NCBI GenBank assembly: GCA_029449235.1 | Contig: JANATG010000001.1 | Span: forward strand, 2,852,001 to 2,916,000 | Direction of reading: 5' to 3' | DNA length: 64,000 nucleotides | Source: Linnemannia schmuckeri | Lineage: Eukaryota > Mortierellomycota > Mortierellomycetes > Mortierellales > Mortierellaceae | Shown here: positions 1 to 12,019 of the stretch, in pieces | Position numbering within the stretch: position 1 is the first letter of the stretch | How the letters are laid out: every line of letters starts with the position of its first letter | The notes under the pieces: model-generated | Seen by the model: the letters and a program-made list of their open reading frames with translations, nothing else | The model's database searches: none | Told to the model about the DNA's origin: nothing | Program-made: the position numbers and the translations under genes

Positions 1-84
1 TGAATTATTTTGTGAGTTCATTATCTTTACTAAACAGTTACTCACCCTTCCTCTTCTCCTTGTTTGTTGTCTTTTGTTGCTTAC

Positions 85-169
85 CGAGGTCGCGACCAAA
101 CTCGTAGTGCTTCTTGCGCTCGTAGGAAGGAGGCTGGAGATGGAGGATGCTGGAGAGGTTCAGGTTCAT
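85..169 (-). CDS. First coding exon of a probable CaMK-type protein kinase (partial)
   Basis: The minus strand reads from an ATG at 169 for 28 codons plus one base, then meets a good splice donor (GTAAGC, plus positions 79-84). The peptide includes PPSYERKKHYEFGRDLG; the final Gly is completed by the next exon. A short leader followed by a Y-x-FGR-x-LG block is how Ca2+/calmodulin-dependent protein kinases begin, just before the glycine-rich ATP loop. The rest of the gene lies off the left edge. I found no acceptor in the 78 remaining intron bases that keeps the expected glycine loop. The kinase call rests on about 28 residues and is an inference. Confidence 0.5.
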
Positions 170-1130
170 GATGGAATGTGTGAAGTTGTTAAATTTGGTT
201 GTTGTGTGAGAGAAAGAGGAAAACGGTACGCGTGGCGGGAGGTGTTGCGGAAAAAATAAAGAGTAGAAAGTGCGGTTGTTTTAGACGTGAGAATAAGAGA
301 GACGAAAGCTAACGATATGTAACGAAAGTGAGGGGAAGGGAGCTAGAAGTTAAGAGAGTGGGAGAGAAGGGGAGGGGAAGAAGGAGAAGAAAGGGAAGGG
401 CAAAAGGGCTGGCTGGCTGGTCTGGTCTGTCTGGTCTCTCTTTGACAGGAGCGGAGGGTCTGAATGCTTTCAGAACCTCCATCGACCTATCGCCGTGACT
501 TGCATAAAGTATCCACTTATTTGATCGTATATCTTAATGGAACGACCACCTATAACTGACAAATGGGATGGGTGAGCATAGAATTATTAGCACATCCGCT
601 TCTCAATTTTGTCGACGCTCTTTTTTCTTCGTTCTTCCTGTGCTTTTCATTACTCTTTACAACTATCCATTACCCTTGCGTTCTTTTTGTTAGTCAGGGT
701 TGTCAGTTCGTACGTTTCCTTTCCTTCACTCTCCCTTTCTCGCCCTGATAAAATCCATTATTTTCTCGCGCGCTTTCTTCCTTCCTTTGAGTTCCTGTTT
801 CCTCTCTTCGCGTTTGGTTTGCGCACATTTCTTAATTTGTTTGTACGGTTGGCTGGCTGGCTGGCTGGTCAAAGCACAAGAGGGATGAATGGACCCTTTT
901 CCGATTCTTATTATGAGTGCATCCATTTCTGCTTTCTGATTGGACCTTCCCCTCGCTCCTCTCCACTCATTGTTTTCATTTTTTTCTTCATCCTTTCCTA
1001 GTGTTTAGTTCCATTTTACTCTCTCCTTTCTCTTTTCTTTTCTTTCTTTTACTTCCTTTACGCCTTGTCCGACTGATTGACCCTTTCCCTCCTTCCCCCG
1101 AGTCCTCCTCCCAGCGTTGCTTTTGTCCGC
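170..1130. promoter_or_regulatory. Divergent intergenic region between kinase exon and TLC gene
   Basis: This stretch carries 5' leaders and promoters for two divergent genes. It is purine-rich near 300-410 and pyrimidine-rich near 600-1060. Two short GGCT/CTGG repeats lie at about 408-421 and 847-869. No ORF here has the composition of a real protein. Confidence 0.4.
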
Positions 1131-2099
1131 ATGGAAACACAACAAACCCACGATAGCCCCTCCAAAACAGTCCTCGAGGTCCTCAGGACCATGAATGAGT
1201 TCGCAGCTACGACCAACAATTCTCCGGGATACGCCAACCAAGTTGCTACCGCTGCCGATGCCGCTTCAGCTCGATTCTTGGGGTTCGAAAGAACTCCTCT
1301 GAACATCCTCTTTGGCAAGACCATCATTGTGGCCTTCTTTGCCCAGTTCGTGCTCTTCTATACAGCCTGGTGGCTCAACCCCTCATTTACCAAGAACCGA
1401 CGAGGTCTTGCCTGGGTCCTGACATTCTGCTCTGCCTGCTGGCTCTTGTTCACCACCTCGTCCGAGTTTGGCTATCTCCGCACACCCTTATGGTCCTATC
1501 TGGGCTGGGAGCAATCAGGAGGAGTAGGACCAGACGGATCAACATCAACGGCGAACATCTTTTCGTACTGGTTGCCATCCTTCCATGCCTGGGCACTTCA
1601 GCTCGGAGCCGACTCTCGCAGCATCCTTCTTCAGGATATAACCTTTGAGAACCTTCTCCTATCTCTTTCGAGTGTCGAGTCGGCCAAAGTTCTGTTGTCG
1701 GAACGGCTGACGGTCAAGGCCTTGGCAGGAAAATACCTGCGCTGGCTCATGTCACTCCCCATTTTTTCGCTGGCACCCCTGAAGCCCCCACCATTGATTT
1801 CGGAGACTGCACCCTATTTCCTAGGAGGCGGAGGACGGCTACTGTTCTCGGGCGAGAACTTCCCTCGCGAGTCTGTCTGGTCTTCACTCTTGTGCGGCTA
1901 CTTTGTCGGCTACTGTGCGGGCGACTTGGTCATTGGCTGGATGCACTACTCGGAACACATCGGCCTGGCCTCAGGATACCTTCACCATCTCTTTTATACC
2001 TGGCTGATCTGGCAATTGGGCTGCCATGGTCAGCTCTCCGTATTTTTGATCGCCGGGGGTGTCCTCGAAGGTACCTCAATTCGTTCGTGCATCGTTTTC

Positions 2100-2130
<31 letters not shown>

Positions 2131-3039
2131 GAGTGAGCTGGAAAACGAGGGACGTTCTTGGACACCGATCGTTTGTATGTAAGAGAGGAGGACAAAGACA
2201 TGGTTTAAGTATACACTTACTAGTCCCTTCGCCCCTCGACACTAGTCTATTACAAACCTGTTCGATTTCGTGCTGAGAAACTGTCCATCTTTCTCCATCC
2301 TATCTTGCATTCACGGCCCCCTCTTTTGGTCCTTTTTTTGACCTTTGTTTGATCAATTTTTGTTACGGCCACCATGGAAAAGGAGACTCTCATTAGAATG
2401 AATGGGAAGAGGGAATGGAAGCGGGCAGAGGTATGGGGTATGAGGAGAACAACCTAGTCCGAGCCGTCTTAATTTTGGTTTCATATCAACATCCAGCCCC
2501 TTTCATTCTCCGTTTGCGTTCATTCTTCGCCGCCCATCTTTCTTTTTGGTGATGCTGCTATTCGATTCCCCTAACAGCCGCATGCTCGTTTTTTTTTATT
2601 TTATTTATCTCTTTATGCAATAGTCTCAACGATATTCCTGGCAAGTGGATACATGTACCCACACCTCCGTGAAGACTTCTGGTTCCCATTCACATTCTTC
2701 TTAGTCCGGATCTTATTCGTCGGTCTCATGTTGCACGAAGGCATATTCAATTACGATTCACCCAGAGGAGGGATCGCGATCTACTCTTTGGCATTCCTGC
2801 TGCACGTCTTTTGGTTCAACAAGTATCTCCAGGGTCTGAGACGGCGTACTCGTAAGGCGCAGAAGGAGCTTCAGGAGAAAGAGGAGCAGGAGAAGAAGAA
2901 GCAGGAACAGCATTCGGAGAGCCATTTGGATATCAAAGATAGTGGCGCTGATGGTGAAAGGAATTCAACGACGACAGCAACGAAAACAACGAATGGGCTG
3001 TTCCAGTTGAGGGTCAAGAAGACCAAGAGTTGCTCGTGA
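1131..3039 (+). CDS. TLC (TRAM/LAG1/CLN8) domain multi-pass membrane protein
   Basis: Two exons, 1131-2070 and 2624-3039, give 451 residues. The first ATG in the open frame (METQQTH) is taken as start; a longer frame to 1077 has only a TTG. Several hydrophobic segments follow: near residues 62-82 (FGKTIIVAFFAQFVLFYTAW), 95-110, 255-275 (SLLCGYFVGYCAGDLVIGW) and 280-315. Exon joining restores a continuous TLC-like stretch (VLE-VSTIFLASGYMYPHL, then FWFPFTFFLVRILFVGLML). The tail is a Lys/Glu-rich, probably cytosolic coiled segment (RRRTRKAQKELQEKEEQEKK). TLC proteins sit in ER or other internal membranes, and some are ceramide synthases. This one resembles the TMEM56/FAM57-like group more than LAG1, as I see no Lag1p-type double-His motif. 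The 553-bp intron contains a pure T26 run at 2100-2125. Confidence 0.8.
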
Positions 3040-6000
3040 GAATATTAGACGGATCGCTGTAGCTGTCGTGGATGATTCATATTTTTTTTTCTTATTTGTT
3101 TTTGTACTTATTAGTGATAGCAGTAATAGATAATGGCAAGGATGCCAAGAAAATCAATCAGTTTATATTTCTTTTGAGTTCTCCGCATAGTCCCTGTGCT
3201 GTTGGTTCTCGGTATGTGTTAATGTGTGTGACTTGCAAAGTTGCAAAGTTGCAAACAGGAAACGCTGTTTCCCCTCAACGACGATCGTTGTGTGAACAAA
3301 GCATATCACAAATATCTGAGCCAAAGAGGTTCGTGGTTCACCAGGCATCGCATCATCTCAAATACTCAATTAGGTCTAGTCTCTCACATAATCCTGGAGA
3401 ACGTTCCATTCACGCAAAGAAAAAAAACATCCGACTTTGCTCACGCATCATTTTAGCGCTCAGGGCAACAGGGGTCATCGTGTAAAAGAGAGACATAGAT
3501 GTCCATCATCCCGTTCGTTGTTTTTCCTCCTGTTCCTGCGCTTATTTGTTGTTGATGTCGCTCTTGCCATCTATCTTTTCCCTTTGTAACACGACGTGTG
3601 CAAAAAAAAAGAAACAAGCATCGTATGGAACCCGCTGTTGCTATTATGCCTTGCTGCTGTTGTTGTTGTGGCCATACATACACACGCCACCTGCATACCA
3701 AGGCGCAAAGTCGCATTTTTCTTACTTGCTATTTTTTTTCTTGCATTTGTCGATTGATTCTTGCATCTTCAAAGCTCGCCTTGATTCTCTTACACACTTA
3801 CTGATGTACGTTTTCGTAGTCCTTGCTGTTTGGGCACAACAATAACAACACCAGCGACAAGAGCAGCAGCGGCAATGACAACAAACAAGCAAACAATAAA
3901 GGGCTGAGCAACACCACATTTCTGGCATTGTCCACCTCATATTTTTTTTTCCAGCCGGCGCTAGAAATAAGGGAGAGCCAGAAGGGACAGTTAAAGAGAA
4001 AAAAGGAGGAAGGGAGAAGAAGGGAAGAAGCAAAAAGGGGTAGAGAGGAAGGGAGGGGATTGACAAAACGAAAGCAACCCGAAATTGATGTGGTTTTGGA
4101 AAAAAAAAAAAAAAAAAAAAAAAAAAGTCAACTCACCCCTTTTCCTTCAGCGTCCAGCGAACGGCCCGTCCTATTGATTGCCATGTATGTGTCAAAGGTT
4201 TCCCGTGCAACTAATTTGTTAGAGCGCATATATACACGCACGCCTTCCCTCCAGTCCATCCCTTCCCACAAATTCCCATATCCTTCAATTTAGTCTAATG
4301 GTGACACAAAACAAAGGACGGATTGAAAAAAAGGGCTGATGGGGCCAGAAAGAAACAGGCAAAGGAAGGGCATAGTCAAACGAAAGAAAAAGATACGTAG
4401 AAAAATAAGATATATGCATCCATGGATCAACAGGCCTAGGGGTAGCTACGTGTCAATTGATCGTATATGGCAGGTGACGAAGAAAAAAGAAACCTCGAGG
4501 GACGTATGGTTATGAGAGCACCCTTATGAGCCATGATCAAAAATCTAAGCGTGGGTTTTTTGTAAGATGCGCCTTTGCTTTGGATCGCATTCAGTCTGTG
4601 TCATGCACAATTAACCTTGTCACGCTGAGGAGAATAAAATCACAAGAGAAAGAACAAAGAACAAAAAACAAAACAAAGCAGGTGTGTGTTGCTTGAATGT
4701 GGTTTTTTTTTTACACGTTTCAAAACTCCTGTATATCAAGGAGGCACGAGTCGTTCATCCATCATCCCTTTTACCTTAATCGATGATGACGAAAGAAGGG
4801 GCTTTTGCACAAAGACGTGTTGGCGAAAGAAAGTTGCTATCTCTGGTTTTCGTCCGCCCATTCGGAAACACGGAGGCTGGAAGGTGACAAAGAACAGCTA
4901 GTGGGTAGAGGCCATGGTGGTTGAGGGGAAGAGGGTCGTCAATCTAGGGTATCAGAATTTCTGCATCGAACCTTTGCATTGCAATGAGTAAAGTCTCTTG
5001 AGTAATGCGTGTGTTTATGTAAATGTATGTGTGCGTAAGGCATGGGGATGATGACTGTTGCACCACATCAATGCCATATGTGACAGTTCGAATTTTGTTT
5101 GCACACTTTTTTTTGTGTCCAAAACTTTCAGGGGTCGAAAAACGGAGCAGCGGAATACAGACAGAGGGAGAGGGACAAGATAGGGCAGAGCGGAGAGAAG
5201 TTAGGCAGACGAGGGAAAGAAGAAGGGGTAGACGATGACCTGCTAATCGTTTTACATTCGTCCTTCCTCCCTCTCTACTTTCCACAGTTCATGTGACTCT
5301 CTCTTGTGGGTTGGATAAGCAGCCAAGAATGATTCTTCGAGATGTGCGACACACAAATGGGGAAAGACTTTTTGTAATTTGGTAATTGTGTCTGAGAGAG
5401 AGACATAGGAGAAAAAAAAGAGGAGAGAGAGAGGAGCATGTGAGTTTGTTATGTCAGGAACGACATCTCTTCCTAATTGCTCAAAGGTATTCTTTACGAT
5501 AGAAGAAAGGCAGATCTACCTTCCCTATCCCTGTTCCTATCATGCATTTCTGTTTGCCAACTATTGAGACTCATACTCGGCATGATGCGATGGAATGATG
5601 TACGACTCGTAAGAAGAAGAATGAGGGAGAAGGCAGGTGAAGGAGGGAAAAGCATGTAATAACTTCATCCTGCAACAGCAATACATGGCTCACACGAAAA
5701 TGCAAACACAGACAAAAACTCAAAAAAATTCTCCTCGGCATGATGGGACATCCATTATCGCCTAACTGCTGCAGATGTGAGGAAAAAGAGGAGGAGGTGG
5801 AGAAGGAGGAGGAGGAGGAGGAGGAACAAATGACATGGTGATATCATGGCTGCATTTTGCTCACGCCTCCCCTTCCTCTTCCTCCTCCTCCTTCTTCTTC
5901 TTTCCATCTTTCCTTCTTTTTTCTCTTCTCCTATCGCTTTTACCTCAAACCCTGTGCTGTTATCAGCCTTGAAGAAAAAAAAGGAAAGAAAGGAGGCTAG

Positions 6001-7120
6001 GGCATCAAATTATTGATTGGCTGTACCGTAAGGAGAGCAAGAAGGTAAGAGAGCGATGGATAAGATGGCCAAGACGCCGAGGCGGGGCAGCGGACAACAG
6101 GCAGTCAGGCAGTATGATTTGTGGCAGGATCAACCAGGGGTTCGCCAAAAAAAAAAAAATCGTGTAACGTTTATCTTTGATGAGGGAAGAAGGAAGAGAT
6201 GACACAAAAACGGGAGAAAGGCGCACGGAACTCAAAAACTGGACATAAACAACAGTGAGGATGGGGGAATAAGAGCTGTGAGAGAGTTAGAGAGAGTGAG
6301 AAAGGGTCCGCGCAAATGCGATATCGACTAGTGCCTAATATCGATGCATCATTCCATCCACCCAATCCACAAGGACACAAGCCAGTCCAAGCACCCACTT
6401 CGCTAGATACAACAAGATTATGTACCTTATGTACCTCATATACATCGGACGATCGAAGCAGGATGGGGGGCGAGGGGAGGGTGGTGGGGGGGGGGGGGGG
6501 TATTCAATCGAAAGAAAGATAGAGGCGTTTGAATCAGCAACTACCATCCAACCATTCATCAGTCAAAGAGAGACAAAGAGGGGGAAAGAGAAGCAAAATA
6601 GGGTCAATTGAAAAGGGTGAGCAAAACTCTCCGATTGATTCACTTGTCTGCTCTCGTTCTTCCTGCCTTCTGTCCTTCCTGTTACAAGAACGGGGAGAGA
6701 CAAGCAGACAGACATATGCACACGAAACGGTACATGGATGCAATTGACTATATATTGAAGAGGAACAGAAGAATGATGAGCATGATATGCTTGTTTGTTA
6801 TTGTTTATCGCGTTTATTTACATTCAGTAGAGTACTTCTACCTTGGAGACAACGGATTAAAAAGAAACAATAAGCAAGAAACGACCTTTTTGTTTTAAGG
6901 TCCCAGAAGGGATCCATTGTAACTCCCTCCCCACCCTCCTCCTTGTTCGCTTCTCTCCTCTGGGCAGGTTAGTGCGCATTACGCACAGGAGTAAAAAAGG
7001 CCCTCTTTTCTTTGTTGTTGTTGCCCAGCCAACAGAAAGAACCCTGCAACACTCATCGTCTTTCCATCTCTCCTCTCTCCTCGCTCTCACTCTTTGAACC
7101 CCCACCCCCCTTGGACACAC
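3040..7120. other. Long stretch without a convincing gene
   Basis: I find no protein-like ORF on either strand over about 4 kb. It holds an A27 run (4100-4126), GGA-rich repeats (about 5785-5825), an A-run near 6147, and a G-rich block ending in fifteen Gs (6461-6500). The longest open frames are low-complexity (Ser/Phe- or Lys/Arg/Glu-rich), as expected from purine/pyrimidine-biased DNA. It may hold untranslated regions or a non-coding RNA, but nothing specific is visible. Confidence 0.5.
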
Positions 7121-7121
7121 G

Positions 7122-7129
7122 TATAAAAG
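7122..7129 (+). promoter_or_regulatory. TATA box of the SDR gene
   Basis: TATAAAAG lies about 470 bp upstream of the ATG at 7601. A long pyrimidine-rich leader (about 7150-7550) and an A17 run near 7425-7441 follow, a common fungal core-promoter and 5'UTR layout. Use as a promoter is inferred. Confidence 0.45.
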
Positions 7130-7600
7130 CTTCCCCGAAAAATCTGACGCATTGTCCACTCTCACTTTCTCTTTCTCTTCTTTTTTTTCTTTTCTGCTCC
7201 TCTCTTCTTTCGTTCTTTCTCTTTCTCTCGCTCTTTTCTCTTTCTTCCTCGCTATACACCATTCCTTCCACTTTCTGAACACGTTCTTTGTTTGCTTTCC
7301 CTCCCCAACTGCTCTTCTTTTTCTGCTCATTTTGTTGAATACCTTCTACATTTGCCTTGCTTGTCTCTGATCTTTTTGCAACAGCTACATTTCACTTCTC
7401 CACTTGTTATCTTTCATTTCTCTTAAAAAAAAAAAAAAAAAACCAAAAGAACGATACCCATTTTCTTCCCTCGCTTTTCTCTCTCTTTCATTCTTTCCGT
7501 AATCACGCTTCGTCTTCCTTTCATACCGTTACCCCACCATCAAGAACCTTCATATCACACCCTTATATTTTTTAAACTTTACAACACCTAGTTAACATAA

Positions 7601-10600
7601 ATGGCACCACAACCTACAGTACTTGTTCTCGGAGGTGTTGGCTTCATTGGCCGAAACTTTGTCGCGCACCTGGTCGAGAACGGACTGGCGGCAGATATCC
7701 GAGTGGTCGACAAGGCTCTCCCGCAAACAGCGTACTTCAACGACCGGTTTAAGGCAGCCTTTGACAAGGTTGATTTCCTCCAGGGCGACCTCTCCAACAC
7801 CAGTATGTTTCTCTTGGTTTCAAATCTGTTTCTGAGTAGTGATGAATAATGGGTTATGGCTGATGGAGGAAGATGGTCCACTCTGTCAGTCTCACTCTCT
7901 ACCCATTTGTCGCATTGTTGATGTTGTAAATTTTTTTTTTTTTTTTTTGTTCGCGAAAAGTTGACCCATGGGTACATAACTTGCATTGAAAAGGAAAAGG
8001 ATCCAAAAAAAAAGTAGGGGAAAGAAGGGTGGCATGGTGTTCACAAACGAAAACCTTACTCTAATTGGCCCCAATCTCTCTCGTCCTCTAACCACCTCTA
8101 TTTGTTTTTTCGCTTTTTTTCTTTTTGCTCGACTCACTCGATCCTATCCTGAACCTTAATAGTTCCTCCTGAAAAGTTTGAAAAAATGTATACTCGCGCG
8201 GACGGCTCCTCCTTCGACTATGTGATCAACTTTGCCTCAGAAACACGATTCTCCCAGCCTCCAGAGGTAAAATAACGATGAACAGCCTTGTCGCACATGC
8301 GCACACGCACTTTTTGTTTTTGTGTTTGTTTTTACATACACTTTTATTTTATTTTATTTTTTTGGTACGAGGACACACGCACAAGGCAAACAGGATATCA
8401 GAGAGGCGCTGGGCGATCTTGAGGAGATAACATGCAGGCAAGAAGCAAGAAACAGGCAAACAGGAACCACACAACGGCGCACAAAAACAAAAGGATATCA
8501 AAAAGAAACGTTGTTCAGTGCATCAACGATACAAAGGAAGAAAGAAAGCACAATAGGAGACATCGCATGCGAAGGATCATTGACCACCCCTTCGTAACAA
8601 AAGGGGGGATCGCACAACAGACAAGACGAGGGCAACTACAACAAAGAAAAAGGAGCACGGCCTGCAATGCGGTGACAATTTGGAATTTTGATTGGGTTGG
8701 ATGGCGCCTCAAGAGTGTGAAGAGGGGAATGAGAGGGAGGAGGAGAGAAAGGACAAAAGAGTGACAGAGTGGTGCAGAGGGGAGGGAAGGGCAGAGAGGG
8801 GGTGAGTGATCTCTTTACGAAAACTTGGAACAGAAAGGGAAGATCGGATTAGCGAAAAGGAGGGTCTGTCTGGCTGTCTACGGGTACAGCGGGAAGAGCG
8901 GAAAAAAAAGGACAGATAGGGTGGATGGATGGTCCCTGTTCTGTCTTGCTTTTGCATTGCATGCAAAAAAAAAAAAAAAAAAAATAGAGTCCAGTTCAGT
9001 TCTGTCAGCTCAGGAGAAAAAAGTCCAGATCTGGAGCAACATCATTGGATGGGAATAATTTCAAGGAAGGGGTGAGGAGGAGAGGTAACGAAGAAAGAAA
9101 GAAAGAAGGGACAAAACTGAAAGCAATTTCTATGCCCGGTGGATGGGTTGGTTGGAAGGAACAAGGGGTTGGGAAAGATAGAAAAGGAAAAAGAGAATGA
9201 AAGGGAAAAGGGTGGGAGAGAAGGGTGAGGAAGATGGTGGATCATGGATGAAAGACAGGCTGGCCATGGATGAATGGTTTTATCGCAAACAAGCAGCAGC
9301 AAGCATCACTCAGTATGGTCGAAAAAAGGGGGGAGAAGGAGAATGGGAAAGGAATAGGATGAATGAGTTGTGCTTGGTTTGTATTTAGGGCCCATTGGCT
9401 GCATGAAATGAGTGTGAGGTATTGGAATCATTTCTCTCCTTCCAACTGTGTCACCAATGCAATCAACAAGAGCACAACAACAACCAACAGCAAAGAAAAC
9501 AAACAAACACGCACTCAACAGCAGACAGTAACAATAACAGCAACAGCAGCAAAGAACCACATCAACTATCTCACTAATCGACGAGAACAAGCGACTACCA
9601 GAGAAAATGAGCGTGTGCACGAGAGGAGCAAATGGGCGAGTGGGGGACAGACATGGTCTGTGGTTATGGCCCATGCCATATGTCCCGCGGGTGGTTGTGC
9701 TTTTAAATTCAATTTGGTGTGTATGGGTACACAAACCATAACATCCCCTTACCACTCATCACATACCATTCTACGCACACGCCGACAAGCAACAACAGCA
9801 GCAGCCCCCTTCCCCCTTGATTCCATCCTCCAAAGGAAAACAAAACGAAGACAACAAAACCCCTATGACCCTTTTCCTTTCACTTTCCTTGCTGCGTTCT
9901 TTCGACAATACGCACAATCCAAAGTTGTTTTTTTCTCTCTTTGAACAAATCCGCGATTCTGTCAAAGCGGAGTGCACACACGCACATACCCCACTCTCCT
10001 CGTTCTCCCAACCCCCCTAACAACCCCTTTCTTTTTTTTCTTGCATGGCATGCACATGTCTCCTCTCCTTCTTTTCATGTCTCTCCTCGTTCACCCCTGC
10101 CACGCTACTTCGATTGAGTGTTTTTCTCACATCTATCACATTACTTTTTTCTACTCTCTGAATAGTTGTATGACGAACGTGTGTACAAGCTGTCAATCAA
10201 TTGTGCAAAGCAGGCGGTCAAGAAGGGCTGCAAGGTCTTTGTCCAGTTATCCACAGCTGACGTCTACAAGAGCGGCGATGTAAGTACTTTTTACTACTTG
10301 CTGATGTCAATTTATCGTTCTTGTCTTGCCTATGATCCCAGATTGTTCAAGATCTCTAACCGCATGGCAACGTTGACGACAAATAACAAATAGACGCCAA
10401 GCAAGGAGACGTCAGAGACACAACCCTGGAACGATCTGGCCAAGTACAAGCTGAAGGTCGACAACGAGCTCCAGAACATGCCAGGGTACGCCATCTCTCT
10501 TGCTTTATTCCCTTATCTTTTTTTTTGTTTCTCCGATGTGGTAGCTGTTTTCGTGTTCTAACCTTCGCTTTTTTTTGCATATTTTTTTTTTTTTTTTTTT

Positions 10601-11695
10601 TTTTTTTGATAATTTAGACTGAACCTGGTGATCCTCCGTCCTGCGGTTGTCTATGGCATTGGAGCAATGACTGGTCTCAGTAAGTCTTTATCATACCACA
10701 AGGAAGGGGGAAAGTGGGTCGATTGCTGCAAGGACGAGAAACCACCCCCTACTTTCTTTTTCTTCAGGGGTTGGCTTTGACCTTTTGTTACTCACACACA
10801 CGAATGGCGAATGGCTTGCTTCCATTCCCAACCCGCACAAGCCAGTGAGGGGTTGGTTCATACATTCTTTTCACCCGCTCATAGACTAACGCCTTCCTCT
10901 ACCCTTTAATCTCACCAACAAAAAAAACATAGCGCCTCGATTGATCTGCGGTCGAGTGTACAAGCACAAAAAGAGCAAGATGGAGTTCTTGTGGACAGGA
11001 GACCTGAAGTTGAACACGGTCCATGTGCAGGATGTCGTCTCAGCCGTGTGGCATTCCGCCAACTGGTATGTCTCCTCCGACAATGCCCAGCCCGGGTCTC
11101 CCGTCACCTTCAACCTTGCCGATCAAAACGACACTGGTAAGTTAGAGATACGCTTTTATTTGACTTGGGAGGAAAGCGAGTCATTATCACATACTTATAG
11201 CGTTAAACTAACATGAGTTTTTGCCTGCTTAATTAGACCAAGAGGCAGTGAATGCACATATCAGGGGTATCTTTGGAATCGAGACGGGATTTAAAGGAAC
11301 TATCTTCTCGGAAGCAGCCATGCTGACCGTAAGTTTGCTTATTCAACGTTGTCTCTCGTTTAGTTCCACAAACCCAATCGTCACCATCATCAAGAAAACG
11401 CTAACAACTTACTCCCCTCTCCCTCAAATAGTACGGACAGAAGGAAACAGCAGAGGAAACAAATGACATGCACCTTGGACCATGGGCCGAGATCCTCAAG
11501 GCTCAGAACATCAAGACTTCCCCCCTGACCCCTTATCTCGACGCAGATCTTCTGGCCAAGAACTCGCTCTCCCTCGATGGATCTCAGATCACGGTTTCGA
11601 CGGGGTTCAAGTATGAGCACCCTAAACTGACGGAGCAGAGCCTGCGGGAGATTATTTCTGATTTCCAGAACTTGGGTATCTGGCCTCGGGACTAG
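7601..11695 (+). CDS. NAD(P)-binding epimerase/dehydratase-like SDR, eight exons
   Basis: Exons 7601-7802, 8163-8266, 10166-10279, 10394-10485, 10618-10679, 10933-11136, 11237-11328 and 11432-11695 give 377 residues. All joins have GT/AG borders and keep frame. The N-terminus is a Rossmann fold with the extended-SDR loop GGVGFIG (residues 11-17). Further family blocks are VINFASETRF, VFVQLSTADVY, LNLVILRPAVVYGIG and LNTVHVQDVVSAVW, characteristic of nucleotide-sugar epimerase/dehydratase relatives. The usual catalytic Tyr-x-x-x-Lys is not present: the matching segment is LAKYKLKVDNE, where Tyr158 is followed by Lys at +1 and +3 and Val at +4. Substrate is unknown. Intron 2 (1,899 bp) is very long for a fungus, and intron 4 ends in a T26 run just before its acceptor. 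Confidence 0.85.
8267..10165 (+). other. Intron 2 of the SDR gene (1.9 kb)
   Basis: Donor GTAAAA follows the exon ending FSQPPE; the acceptor precedes LYDERVYKL. The protein reads continuously across the junction, so no coding exon is missing. The intron holds an A20 run (8965-8984), purine-rich and CAA-rich stretches, and a 193-codon low-complexity frame (9363-9944) that I do not accept as a gene. Confidence 0.7.
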
Positions 11696-12019
11696 AGAAG
11701 GAGGATTTCCTGGAGACTTTTGGACGCTAGGGTGGACATATGGGCGGACAAGAATAGGCCTTCGTTATTTTTTTTTCATGGCTGGAGGAATCAACTGGAT
11801 ATGAAACAGGGCTTAGGGGGTTTTTGGTCACGACAAACAAAAACTGGAAATATGCACGAAAATGATTTTAGGTAGCAGACATGTAGCACACACGCACACA
11901 CGCACACACGCACACACTCACAAACACACATTCACACACCAACAAAAAAAAAAGTAATATTTTCTATCTTTCAATCAACGCGCACCTTGTTTGTATATTT
12001 AATTATCACAACCATCTCG
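11696..12019. other. 3' region between SDR and F-box gene
   Basis: Convergent 3' ends. It contains a CACACACG-type microsatellite at about 11885-11940 and an A-run near 11945. No gene seen. Confidence 0.5.

Noticed and set aside
6857..7330. Lys/Arg/Glu-rich minus-strand frame of 157 codons
   Set aside because: It lies on the pyrimidine-rich leader and TATA region of the SDR gene; the composition follows from the purine strand.
9363..9944. 193-codon plus-strand frame inside SDR intron 2
   Set aside because: Low-complexity Thr/Asn/Gln sequence from CAA repeats; no domain, and it lies in an intron whose flanking exons join perfectly.
11885..11940. Regular short repeats that might suggest a CRISPR-like or telomeric array
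   Set aside because: Simple CA-type microsatellite without spacers; the window is eukaryotic.
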